A stretch of DNA of 64,000 bases from Cryptomeria japonica (Eukaryota; Streptophyta; Pinopsida; Cupressales; Cupressaceae). A model generated the notes under the pieces. It made no database searches and had not been told where the DNA came from. It was given only the letters and a program-made list of their open reading frames with translations. The translations under genes were made by a program, and so were the position numbers. The DNA lies in assembly GCF_030272615.1 (NCBI RefSeq), contig NC_081406.1, forward strand, positions 184,673,770 through 184,737,769. The letters run 5' to 3'. Below are positions 23,119-34,111 of the stretch, piece after piece. Numbering within the stretch: the first letter of the stretch is position 1; each line of letters starts with the position of its first letter.

Positions 23119-24687
23119 ATGACAAGAGGAAGATTGGAAAATGAAGAGGTATGTCTTATTTCTCAAATTGAACCATTATCTATCAATGAGGCATGTGAAG
23201 ATAAATTTTGGATTAAAGCTATGGAAGAAGAATTAGGACAAATTGAGAGAAATAATACTTGGACATTAGTTCCCTGGCCTGAAAATAAAAATGTAATTGG
23301 AACCAAATGGGTATTTAGAGACAAACTCAATGAAGATGGTAAGGTTGTCAGGAATAAAGCAAGACTAGTGTGTAAGGGATATTCTCAGAAAGAAGGAGTT
23401 GATTACAATGAAACCTTTGCACCGGTAGCCAGAATTGAAGCAGTTAGATTATTCTTAGCCTTTGTAGCTCACAATGATTACAAAGTTTATCAAATGGATA
23501 TTAAATGTACATTTTTGAATGGAGATCTTGAAAAAGAAGTTTATATTGAACAACCTGATGGATTTTCTTTAACAAATAACAATGATATGGTTTGCAGATT
23601 AAGAAAAGCTATGTATGGACTAAAACAAGCTCCAAGAGTCTGATATGCAAGATTGGATAAGTATCTCTTAAAAATTGTTTTTACTAAAGGAAATGCAGAT
23701 AGCAATTTATATTACAAAGTAACTAATGATGACATTTTGATTATGGAAGTATTTGTTGATGATATAATCTTTGGAGGAGAAGATGGATTATGCAAAGAAT
23801 TTTCTCTTAAAATGAAGCATGAATTTGAAATGTCTATGATTGGAGAAATAAAATTCTTTTTAGGATTACAGATTTTACAGACTAATAAAGGCATATTTTT
23901 GCATCAATCTAAGTACTTGAAAGAACTACTTAAGAAATTTGGGATGGAAAACTCTAAATCAGTAAGCACACCTATGACTACAAATGAAAAATTATCTCAA
24001 AGGGATGAATCTACACCTATTAATCCAACTAGATACAAATCTATGATAGGAGGTTTACTGTATTTGACACAAACCAAACCTGATATTATGAATGCAGTAT
24101 GTATAGTTTCTAGATTTCAGAGTAATCCCAAGGAAAATCATGAATCAACAGTAAAAAGGATTTTCCGGTACTTACAAGGCACAACAAGTCTTGGATTACG
24201 GTATCCTGAAGATGAAAATTTTGATCTATATGCATACACAGATGCAAATTGGGTAGGAGATATGGATGATAGAAAGAGCACCACTGGAGGAGCATTCTTT
24301 CTTGGAAAGAGATTAGTTTCTTGGTTAAGTAAGAAATAGAGTTGTACATCCTTATCAATAGCAACAACAACAAACTGTACACAGGTACTTTGGCTTAAGC
24401 AAATGTTGAAAGACATAAACGTAAAATGCAAGGAACCTGTTACTATATATTGTGATAACATTGTAGCAATTGATATATCTAAGAATCCAGTATTACACTC
24501 TAAAACAAAACATGTTTCTATCAAACTAAATTTTCTAAGGGAAAAAGTTGAAGAAAAGGAAATAAAATTGGTTTATGTGAATACTAAAGAAAAGCTAGCA
24601 GATATTTTTACAAAGCCTTTGCCTAAGGAAACTTTTGAGTATCTCAGAGATCAACTCGAAGTCTTACCTCCATTGGCAGAGACTTAG
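23119..24687 (+). pseudogene. B reverse transcriptase and RNase H region
   Basis: Open in 23119-23643, 23653-24339 and 24403-24687. RT motifs [20 protein letters not shown] and FVDDIIFGG are present (Asp pair 23758-23763). RNase H begins with YTDANWVGD and has YCDNIVAID, but the intervening Glu motif is deleted. It ends with LADIFTKPLPKETF, as in other copia elements. Confidence 0.9.
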
Positions 24688-25106
24688 ATAGTTGATGGTT
24701 GTCATCAATCGACAAAATTAAATGGACAAATCTTTTATTCCAGTATTTGATGAGAAAGCTACTTCTCAGGGGGAGTAGTTGGTATATTGAATTAATTGGT
24801 ATTTTGTATGAACTTGACCTTTTTGTGACTTTGGCATTTGATGTCAAAGGGGGAGAGATATATGGAAAAACATTGGGGAGAGATATATGGAAAAACATTG
24901 GGGAGATATATATGGAAAAACATTGGGGAGAGCTATATGGAAAAATGCATTATCTTTTTGAAGAGAGATTGGTATGAGAGATTAATATCTTTGGGTAAAC
25001 ACATATTACTCCCAGGGGGAGAATTGGTTTTTGTACTTGGCATTTCTATTTTTGCAGTTTGATGGTTTTTCCATCTTGTGTTGCCATCAATGCAAAAGAG
25101 GGAGAT
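24688..25106 (+). other. B 3' noncoding tail with polypurine tracts
   Basis: The upstream purine tract TCAAAGGGGGAGAGA lies near 24844 and the terminal one (GCAAAAGAGGGAGA, decayed against A) ends at 25106. Between them a 25-bp tandem repeat has expanded. Confidence 0.75.
24856..24949 (+). repeat. 25-bp tandem repeat, about four copies, in B
   Basis: Units starting at 24856, 24881, 24906 and 24931 read AGATATATGGAAAAACATTG followed by GGGAG, with minor changes. Element A has a single diverged unit here (about 9440-9470), so the array expanded in the B lineage. It begins right at the upstream polypurine tract. Confidence 0.85.
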
Positions 25107-26160
25107 TGTTGGTATTTTGGTATGGTTTTGCCATTGATGTCAACACCTACTAAATACACCTACTTTGGAGATCTAGCAACATTCACCGGCAATCAGTAAA
25201 TTGTTCAACATTCACCGGTATATGGTTAACCGATAGGATACAATATAAACCGGTACATGCAATGACATGGAAGACACTTGGTAATGTCGAAGACATCATA
25301 TGGACACTTTTCATTGAAGTAATATCATTGGTATATTCTTATTTGCATATTTACCTTTACTGGCAAATAGGTCTAGGTTATCTAGGGTTACACCGACAGG
25401 TTTATCTTTTCTAGATTAGCATGGCACGCTATGGAAATGATTTATTATTATTGTAAATGCATTAAGCCGACATGTTCAATCAGTTATTGCATCGGATATT
25501 GTATTATTTGTAAAATGTTTTATTGTAATATCTTGCAGAGCTGACCTACTAAAATTGGTCTTAGGGTATGGTATAAATGTAAGATCTTATTTGTAAGATC
25601 AGATGTGGAATGCAAAATAGAATTATAAGAAGGTATATGCAAGATTAAGCATAGGTATACATGAAGACATCATTTGAAGGTGAAACTAGGTTTTTGTAAA
25701 AACACATTAGCATTACATCGGTACTGAATCCAGCATATGAAGATGCTATTTTGTGCAGTACATTCTCATTGGATTTAACCATCCAATTGTAGTTAGTGTG
25801 ACTCCCATTTGTGTTTGAGTAGTGAGCTCTAGGCTGTTGGCCTTTCTGCATGTGCAGACCCCTCTTGTACACTTACTATCTACATTAGTATCATGTGATT
25901 GTGGGTAAGGTTTCCCACCGTGGTTTTTCCCCTTACAAGGTTTCCATGTACAAATATTTTTGTCATGTGTTGTGGTTGACTTTGTGCTTATGTTTCATGC
26001 ATTAATTCTTACCGGTACAACATTTCCTATTAACATTGTTTATTGGCACAATTAACTGTCTTACCGGTATTAAGAAATAAGTTGGTTAATAAGATTTTGG
26101 TTTGAATTTATTCGACAATTGATTCACCCCCCCGCGTCTCAGTTGTCCTTGGGACCTATA
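25107..26160 (+). mobile_element. B 3' LTR
   Basis: TGTTGGTATTTTGG to ACCTATA, 1054 bp, aligned with the 5' LTR. It ends directly at the ATATT duplication. The final CA has become TA. Confidence 0.94.
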
Positions 26161-26165
26161 ATATT
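26161..26165. repeat. Right target-site duplication of B (ATATT)
   Basis: Matches 19440-19444. The C 3' LTR resumes after it. Confidence 0.92.
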
Positions 26166-26727
26166 CGCATATACCAAATATCACAACCTTATAATACCTT
26201 ATAACCTTCTTTTGGCACACAATCTCACAAATGAGATCTTACATATATACCAAAACCTAAGACCAAATGTGTAGGTCACCTCACTAAGAATATTACAATT
26301 ATAAATGAATCAATATGTGATGCATCATGTCAGCTCAATGCATTTACAATAATAACCAATCAATCAATCATCTCCATAACATGGCATGCTGATCTAGAAT
26401 AGATAACGCATGTCGGTCCATAACCTAGACAAATTTGTCAATAATAACAAACATGCCAACACGATTAGACCTATAACCAAATCACCAAAACCAAGTGTCT
26501 AAACCATGTCTTCGACATAACCAAGTAATCTTCAGATTATAACAAGTCATCCTCTATGCCAATGAATAATATAACTTGCCGGTGAACTAGATACCGGTGA
26601 CTGTGCATAAGTCACTGAACATGCCGGTGAACATAACCAAAGATCTCCAAAAAGATTGGTGTTGATAAGTGTTGACAAGTGTTGATGTCTATGACAAAAC
26701 CAATGCAACACATCCATAATACCAACA
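26166..26727 (-). mobile_element. C 3' LTR, second part
   Basis: Continues from CGCATATACCAAATATC, collinear with 33202-33760 in the other C LTR, and ends ATAATACCAACA, the complement of an LTR start TGTTGGTATTAT. Confidence 0.9.
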
Positions 26728-26950
26728 ATCTCCCCCTTTGGCATCGATGGTAAGACAAGATGGAAAAACCATCTAAGTGCCAAAGCAGAAATGCCAAAAA
26801 CTAAAAACCAACAATCTCCCAAATAGATCAATTCCCTGAAATCAAAATACAAATGCAGAGAGTAACAATCTCTCCCCCTATGAATAATCTCTCAAAAGAT
26901 AATGTGTTTTTCCATAGATATCTCTCCCCCTTTGGCATCAAATGCCAAAG
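26728..26950 (-). other. C polypurine tracts
   Basis: On the minus strand GCCAAAGGGGGAGAT lies at 26728-26742 next to the LTR. A second tract, GCCAAAGGGGGAGAGAT, lies at about 26922-26938. Positions 26950-27091 hold no gene. Confidence 0.75.
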
Positions 26951-27091
26951 CAATAAAAAAACCAAATACAACTAGTTCATAGAACTAATTACAAATACCA
27001 ACTAGTCCCCCTGAGAAGTAGCTCTCCTCCATCAAAGCCGGAAAAGGGTTTATCTATAAATTATGTCACTTTGATGTCATTCTCCAATTGT

Positions 27092-28680
27092 TTAGGTCTC
27101 TACTGGTGAGAGTATTACCCAAAGATGCTCTCTAAGATATTCAAAAAATTTCTTACGCAAAGGCTTAGTAAAGATATCATCAATCTACTCTTTAGTATTC
27201 ACATAAACTAGTTTCACCTCTTTTGCTTCAACATTCTCTTTCAGAAAAGTGAATTTTATAGAAACATGTTTAGTTTTGGAGTGAAATACCGAATATTAGA
27301 TATATCAATTGCTGCCACATTATCATAGTAAATAATTATAGGGTCTTTGCATTTTACCTTTATGTCCTTCAACATTTGTTTTATCCATAATACTTGAGTA
27401 CAATTAGTTGTTGTTGCAACATATTCTGATTCTGTTGTTGATAATGATGTACAAATATGTTTCTTACTCAACCAAGAAATCAATCTGCTACTAAGAAGGA
27501 ATGCTCTGTGAGTGGTACTCTTCCTGTCATCTACATCTCCTACCCAATTAGCATCGGTGTATGCACATAAATCAAAATTTTCATCTTTAGGATACCATAA
27601 ACCAAGATTTGTTGTGCCTTGTAGATACTGGAAAATCCTTTTTATTGTTGATTCATGATTTACCTTAGGATTACTCAGAAACCTTGAAAGAATACATACT
27701 GCATTCATAATATCAGGTCTTGTTTGTGTCAAATATGGTAAACCTCCAATCATAGATTTATATCTCGTCAGATTAACAGGTGTTGAATCATCCTTCAATG
27801 ATAGTTTGTTAGTTGTAGTCATAGGAGTACTTACCGGTTTAGAGTTTTCCATACCAAATTTATTTAGTAGTTCCTTCAAGTACTTAGATTGACATATGAA
27901 TATACCTTTATCAGTTTGTGAAATCTGCAATCCTAAAAAGAATTTTATCTCCCCAATCATAGACATTTCAAATTCTTCTCGCATCTTATTAGAAAATTCT
28001 TTGCACAATCCATCTTCTCCTCCCAAAAATTATATTAGCAACAAAAACTTCAATAACCACGATATCATCATTAGTTACTTTGAAATATAAGTTTTTGTCA
28101 TCATTACCTTTAGTGTAACCAAGCTACAAAATATATTTGTCCAAACTAGCATACCAAGCTCTAGGAGCTTGCTTCAATCCATATAAAGCTTTCCTTAACC
28201 TGCAAACCATATCCTTGTCATTTTTCAAATAAAATCCATCAGGTTGTTCAATGTAAAATTCCTCTTCAAGATCACCATTCAGAAATGCACATTTAACATT
28301 CATTTGATATACTTTATAGTTCTTGTATGCTGCAAATGCTAGGAATAGTTTTATTGGCTCAATTCTAGCTACCGGTGCAAAGGTGTCATTGTAATCAATT
28401 CCCTCTTTTTGTGAATATCCCTTACACACTAATCTTGCTTTTTTTCTGATTACCTTACCATCTTCATTAATTTTATTTCTGAATACCCATTTACTTCCAA
28501 TTACATTTTTGTTTTTAGGCCTGGGAACCAATGTCCATGTATTATTATTTTCAATTTGTTCCAATTCATCTTCCATAGCCTTAATCCAATGTTTATCTTA
28601 ACATGCCTCATTAACTAATGCTGGTTCAATTTGAGAAATTAAGCATACCTCTTCATTTGATAGTCTTCCTCTTGCCATTA
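27092..28680 (-). pseudogene. C reverse transcriptase and RNase H region
   Basis: Open pieces are 28124-28576 ([49 protein letters not shown]) and 27256-28026 (256 aa: palm end, YTDANWVGDVDDRKSTT, TTESEYVATT, IYYDNVAAIDIS). The RNase H catalytic residues D, E and D look intact, but the RT Asp pair has become Ala-Asn near 28036. Confidence 0.9.
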
Positions 28681-28775
28681 CACCTTGATACTTATTCCCA
28701 ATTATTTGACTTTTGGAGTGATTCAATCTTACATACCTGGGTGTATTCACTTGTTGTTGTTACCTGATCAACATT

Positions 28776-31236
28776 CTATACTGGTGCATTCTCTATAGGT
28801 TCATTTGTGATTATCTCAATTGTTGGTTTAGAGTCCATAGACCTTAAATCTCTTCTAAAGTGTTCATCAATATTCACATTTCCACTCTCAATGATTTTTT
28901 GCAATCTTTTATTAAAACATCTATATGCCTTTCTCTTAGATGAATAACCAAGAAACATTCCTTCATCACTTCTAGGATAAAATTTACCAATATACTCATC
29001 TCTCCTAATATAACATTTGCTTCCAAATATTTTGAAATATTTAAGAGTAGGAGTATTACTAGACCATAGTTCGTGAGGGGTCTTACCGGTTTCACCTTTG
29101 ATGTGAACTCTGTTGAATGTGTAAACCGTTGTATTCACTGCTTCTCTCCAATACACATGAGGTAGGTTTGCTTTTGATATCATGCTTCTAGCTGTATTCA
29201 GAATAGTTCTATTCTTCCTTTCCACAACTCCATTCTATTGGGATGTCTGAGGTTCTTATAGTTGTCTTCTGATTCTATTCACTTCACAGAATGTATTAAA
29301 TTCCTTAGATGTGAATTCACCTCCTTGATCTGATCTTAAACATTTATTTCTCTTACTGGTTTCATTCTTTCCCATTGCCTTGAATAGTTTGAATTTTCCA
29401 AAGGCTTCTAATTTCTCCCTGAGAAAAGTAACCCAACACATTCTAGAATAATCATTGTAGACACCTAAAAATGGTCAACGCTTGCGGAATCATACTTTAA
29501 CATTTGCGCATTGCCTTATTTTAGGGTTTTTTGCGTCGCATTAACATTTCTCCTATGTCACGCACGTGGTCTTTATCATTTGCAAGCATTGAGTTTTTCT
29601 TCTGCATTCTTCATTTGTCTCACTTTCGAATTTAGTCTTGTTGATAGCAATATTTGTCATGATTTTGGTCAATCTTATCCTGTCATATCAATGTGCAAGC
29701 TCATTTTGGACATCGTCAATCCTAATTAGGGTTTTGTCCTCTTATCAATCTTGTCATTTTGCAATCTATTTTGTCATCAATCCTTTTCTTCTTGTCAATT
29801 TTGTCATTTTGCGATCGATTTGTCATCAACCGTCGTCCTTCTCAATCATGTCAATTTGGATCAATTTATCATTGTTCCTCATCAATTGGCGCATTTATCA
29901 ATCAAATCGTTTGTCAAGCATTGGTCATTTATCAAGTTAGAATCATGATCAAATCGAATCAATGTCAATTATCTTTTGTCAGGACCTAATTATCATCCTT
30001 GCATTTCTAATTCATCCTTTAGGGTTTCATGATTTTATTCATTTAACCCTGTTTGTCATTTCTCCCTCTAGGTTAAATAATTTATTTATTTATCCTAGGT
30101 CTTCGTGTCACAATTAAATGTTTAATTTAATTGGCTAACTAATTATTCCTCTTTTTGTGAATTAATTAATAAATGACAAATTATTAATTGATTTACCTAA
30201 TTTCTCCTAATTCCTAATTTCCTAATTTTTCATCAATCTCTAATTCCTAATTTCCTAATTTCTATTTCATCTATTTTTCAATTCTCTCCTATTTTCCTCC
30301 TAATTTCATGGGAATGACATTTCAATTTGTCATAATTTGTCATAATTGACAATCAATCAATTTTGACATAGAAATTTGTCATAATCTTGTCATAAATTAT
30401 CAATCAATCAATTTTGCATAGAAAGTGCAAATTTGTCATAATTTGCCATGTTTGTCATTCTTGATTTGCAATTTCCATTTGAATCAAATTCATGCTAATC
30501 TTGTCTTTTCTCCAATTTATCTATAAATTGGATGAATTTCTTCAATTAAGGTCCCTACTACCTGGTCGAATCAATCACGCTTTGAGTATTCTTGTGCTAC
30601 AATCTTGTCTACTATCATGCTTATGCACTAGTAGGTGAGATCCACAAAAAAATCTATTTGAAGAAGAAAGAAGGACAATGGAGCCACATGATGGAGACAT
30701 TCAAGTCTACATTTGGTTTGCTTAAAGTTTTCAATCTTGAATATGTTGGTTTCATATCTCTATTGGATGTAACTAGGATTGATCATTGCATTTGAGCTTT
30801 TGTGATTGAGCTATGACTAACATTGAGTTGCTTTGATGATTTTTGATTTCCTAGCTACAATCATCAATAATTAGCATAAAATATTTATCTCCTTGTAGAC
30901 TTCTAGTTCTTGCCGAACCACATAAGTCAACATGAATTAAATCAAGAACATTATTGGATTTCTCTGGAATACTATTGAAATTTGTTTAACTTGCTTTCCA
31001 AGTTGACATTCCTTACATATCGGATTGTGAGGTTTTACAATCTTAGGTAAATCCCTTACTGCCTTAGTTGTACTAATCTTTACAATGCAATCAAAATTCA
31101 CATGACAAAGTCTCTTATGCCATAGCCAACTTTCATCAATATGTGCAATCAAGCATGTATTCTCATTGTTATTTAAGTTAAAGATATTACCTCTAGTCTG
31201 ATTACCGGTTGCAATTTCCAAACTAGTTTTATTCAT
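28776..31236 (-). pseudogene. C integrase region, interrupted by D
   Basis: Pieces: 30937-31236 (pre-integrase WLWHKRLCHVNF, CKECQLGKQV), then D, then 29256-29441 (CLRSDQGGEF, second catalytic Asp) and 28776-29225 (ERKNRTILNTARSM with the catalytic Glu, then HVYWREAVNTTVYTFNRV). D sits in the IIDDYSR motif. Confidence 0.9.
29451..30864. mobile_element. D: solo LTR (1404 bp) with ATCAT target duplications
   Basis: The LTR is 29456-30859, from TGTAGACACC to CCTAGCTACA, with perfect TGTAG/CTACA terminal inverted bases. ATCAT lies at 29451-29455 and 30860-30864. A and B give the uninterrupted target (AGAATAATCATCAATAATTAG in complement). No primer site, polypurine tract or gene lies inside, so it is a solo LTR left by recombination, or a very small non-autonomous element. 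The sequence is unlike the copia LTRs here and is rich in TTTGTCAT words between 29640 and 30480. Orientation is unclear. Confidence 0.85.
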
Positions 31237-31470
31237 GATTTTGCATTTACCATTCTTGAATTGTAACTAAAATCCTTTTTCAACTAATTGACTAACACTC
31301 AAAAGATTATGCTTCAAACCTTGAACATTATAAACATTGTCTGTATTGTGCTCACCATCAAAAGATATAGTGCCTTTTCCTCTGATCAAACAAGTTTTAT
31401 CATCCCCAAATCTTATTAGACCTCCATTGTATTCCTGAAAAATTAAGAATTTCCTTTTATCACCAATCAT

Positions 31471-32625
31471 ATGATGTGAACATCTGGAATCAATGATTCA
31501 ATCATCCTTTTCTTCAATTTTAGCTACCAGGGCCTGCTCTACCGATTGTATAGTAGTTGTCAGTTGATCTTTTGTTATTGCAACAAAAGCCCATCCATTG
31601 TCTATCGGTTCCTCATCAGAATCATCAGTAACTCCTTCATCAACATAGTAACATGATTTGTCTCTATTCTTCTTAAATCTGTATCTTTGATATTCAGGGT
31701 TAGGTTTATATGTTCTTTTAGCTTCTTCTCTCAATCTAGCATATCTATCAGGACACCTAGATGCCATATGACCAATTTTATTGCACTTAAAACATTTAAA
31801 TGGTGTTTTACCTTCATACTTACTTCCAACTGGACCTTTAGGCATTTTTCTTCCAAATAGTGCTTCAAGCTCTTCCAATTCTTCATTCTCCTTCCTGATG
31901 TCTTCAAGTTCTCTTGCATAAAGTGCTTTCCAATTAGATTTCTCAAAGGATGATGATGATGTTGTAGATGATGATGATGCTTCAAAACCTAAATCGATCT
32001 TAATTGTAGCAACAGGACCAAATTCCTCAAGCTCAAAAGCTGAAAGTTTTCCAAACAAAGTGTCTCTAGATACTGATGTATTAGGAATTGTTCTTAATTC
32101 ATTGATGGGTGTTACTTTCATTTTGTATTCTAGTGGTAATTCTCTTAAAACTTTATAAACAATCTCATCTTCACTTAAGAATCCTCCACAACTATGTATA
32201 CCCAAAATAATTTCATTAACTCTTTCCATAAAAGTAGAAATTCTTTCATCTTCTTCCATTTTCAGATTTTCATACTTGACCCGAAAGCATTCTAGTTTTG
32301 CAATTTTGACAGTGGTATCACCTTCATTCAATGTCTCCAATTTATCCCAAATATCTTTAGCAGTAGAATGGTCTAATAATCCCATGATTTGCTGATTTGA
32401 CAATGCGCTCAAAAGTGCTTCTCTTGCTTTGCAATCATTCCCTTTATCTTTAGCCAAGTTTGGTGGATTAGGTTGACTCTATGTAGGACCAACATAGCCA
32501 TTCTTTGTAACATCCCATATGTCTCTTCCAATGCAATTCAGATATGTCTCCATTATGATCTTCCATATACCATAGTTAGTTCCATCAAGTTTCAGACTAT
32601 CCTTCCTAAAGTAGTTAGTTGCCAT
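31471..32625 (-). pseudogene. C gag and protease region
   Basis: The open stretch 31498-32457 (319 aa) is the best preserved gag in the window. It has the UBN2 pattern (KDIWDKLETLNEGDTTVKIA) and an intact knuckle CFKCNKIGHMASRC at 31753-31794, followed by an acidic linker. A Ser-rich segment near 31950-31975 is longer than in A and B. Confidence 0.9.
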
Positions 32626-32668
32626 AGAATCTCCACAAGCTATTAAACTTTTGTAAAGAGAGGACTTA

Positions 32669-32680
32669 ACTTTGATGCCA
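32669..32680 (-). other. Primer-binding site of C
   Basis: On the minus strand TGGCATCAAAGT, two bases after the LTR. It differs from TGGTATCAGAGC at two positions, consistent with a decayed initiator-Met site. Confidence 0.7.
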
Positions 32681-32682
32681 AT

Positions 32683-33760
32683 TGTTAGGACCTAGAGGCA
32701 ACTGAGAGGGGGGTGAATTAGTTGTCTATTAATATCAACCCACGTATAACTTGATCAAACTTGATGCATAATACCGATAAACCAAACTTAATGTCGGTTG
32801 ACAGTTTAACAGTTAATAACAATACCTATGAATCTTAATACATGAAACAGAGAGAGAAATAACATCCACAACACATAACATACATATTTGTACATGGAAA
32901 CCCTATAAGGGGAAAAGCCATGGTGGGAAACCTTACCCACAATCAGATGATACTACTATAGATAGTATGTGTGTATAAATGGGGTCTGCACATGCAGAAA
33001 GGCCAACTGCCTAGAGCTCACTGCAAAATCACAAAATGAGATTCACACTAACTACAATAGGATGATTAAATCCTAGATAATGTACTGCTCAAAATAACAT
33101 CTTTGTATGCTAGATTCAGTACCGGTTAGGCTCTGATTGTCTTCTTCAAACCTTCCTTTAATCTTCAAATGATGTTTGTGTGAGTAGCTCTGCTTATATT
33201 TGCATATACCGAATATCACAACCTTACAATACCTTATAACCTTCTTTTGCCACACAATCTCACAAATGAGATCTTACATATATACCAAAACCTAAGACCA
33301 AATGTGTAGGTCACCTCACTAAGAATATTACAATTATAATGAATCAATATGTGATGCATCATGTCAGCTCAATGCATTTACAATAATAACCAATCAATAA
33401 ATCATCTCCATAATGTGTCATGTTGATTTGGAATAGATAATGCATGTCGGTCCATAACTTAGACCAATTTGTCGGTAATAGCAAACAAGCCAACTTGATT
33501 AGACCAATAACTAAATCACCAGAACCAAGTGTCCAAACCATGTCTTCGACATAACCAAGTAATCTTCAGATGATAACAAGTTATCCTCTATTTCGGTGAA
33601 CAATATAACCTTCCGGTGAACCAGATACTAGTGATTGTGCATAAGTCACTGAACATGCTGGTGAACATAACCTATGATCTCTAGAAAGATAGGTGTTGAT
33701 AAGGTTGACAAGTGTTAACATCAATGACAAAACCAAAGCAACACATCCATAATACCAACA
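32683..33760 (-). mobile_element. C 5' LTR
   Basis: Intact LTR of 1078 bp; its complement runs from TGTTGGTATTATGG to TCCTAACA. It preserves the empty target site of B near 33190-33210. The TGGGA duplication follows at 33761. Confidence 0.93.
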
Positions 33761-33765
33761 TGGGA
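33761..33765. repeat. Right target-site duplication of C (TGGGA)
   Basis: Matches 18919-18923; beyond it the G LTR resumes with TACAACCCAAAGG. Confidence 0.9.
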
Positions 33766-34111
33766 TACAACCCAAAGGAGGTAAAACCCATGCACCGAGC
33801 TACAACTCAGTGATCACAAAGATAACTCTAAATACAAAATTAATACTTTTGTTACAATTGAACCTTGTAACCATTTCTTATACCTTACTCTATTAGTGAG
33901 ATACCTTCTCTGCTACATCGAATCACTCTTCAGTTGCTCTCATCTATTTCTTTTCTTGTCAGTAAACTCTATCGGTTCAACTATTTTCTATTATTCTCTT
34001 ACAAAATCTCCTCATTACTTCTCTGATCTTCACTGGTACTATACTCTACCGGTTCTATTTTTGTCTACTCTACAACTTCCTTCACCTCTACTCTACTAGT
34101 ATGGACACTAT
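33766..34111 (-). mobile_element. G: E-type LTR, second part (truncated)
   Basis: Continues the LTR interrupted by C and is collinear with 44015-44360 in the H LTR. It stops at about 34111 (TATGGACACTATTGAT), where the sequence switches to the middle of a plus-strand E LTR. The joint has 3-4 bp of shared sequence (GATT). Confidence 0.7.

Larger units (their letters stand above)
20554..24687 (+). pseudogene. B copia gag-pol polyprotein (broken)
   Basis: ATG 20554 to TAG 24687, about 1378 codons, nearly collinear with A. Stops lie near 20662 (shared with A), 21234, 21574, 22174, 23044 (shared with A), 23641 and 24336, all at former Trp or Gln codons. The catalytic DSG, integrase and FVDD motifs are kept. 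Other lesions: the first Cys of the gag zinc knuckle is Ser (21373-21375), and about 18 bp are missing near 24360, removing the RNase H motif that C has as TESEYVA. The element could not have encoded a working set of enzymes in its present form. Confidence 0.93.
19445..26160 (+). mobile_element. B: full-length Ty1/copia LTR retrotransposon (inactive), same family as A
   Basis: A 6.7-kb element with LTRs at 19445-20496 (1052 bp) and 25107-26160 (1054 bp), primer site, polyprotein and polypurine tract, flanked by ATATT. It is very close to A along its whole length and shares two nonsense codons with it. Its coding region is better preserved than that of A. The 3' LTR ends ACCTATA rather than ACCTACA. 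It lies in the 3' LTR of C in the opposite orientation, so it is younger than C. Confidence 0.95.
27092..32625 (-). pseudogene. C copia gag-pol polyprotein (broken, split by D)
   Basis: Reads from ATG at 32625 (MATNYFRKDS) to TAA at 27092-27094, about 1380 codons once D is removed. Gag, protease, integrase, RT and RNase H follow in the copia order. Key lesions: protease DSG reads DSR (31483-31491) after a TGG-to-TGA stop, the integrase core carries D, the Gln of QNGVVERKN is a stop with a nearby frameshift, and the RT motif FVDD is FVAN near 28036 with a frameshift just after. C keeps Trp where A and B share their first stop, so C shows the ancestral state. Confidence 0.92.
18924..33760 (-). 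mobile_element. C: full-length Ty1/copia LTR retrotransposon, minus strand, carrying B and D
   Basis: The LTRs are at 32683-33760 (5', 1078 bp) and 18924-19444 plus 26166-26727 (3', split by B). TGGGA duplications flank the element. The polyprotein reads leftwards from 32625 to 27092 and is split by solo LTR D. After removing B and D the element is about 6.7 kb. It is related to A and B but clearly diverged, both in LTR sequence and in protein. It is inactive: the RT catalytic pair is lost, the protease motif is changed, and there are stops and frameshifts. Confidence 0.93.

Noticed and set aside
29511-29989. Overlapping plus-strand ORFs in D
   Set aside because: Overlapping frames over repeated TTTGTCAT words within a solo LTR; no gene features.
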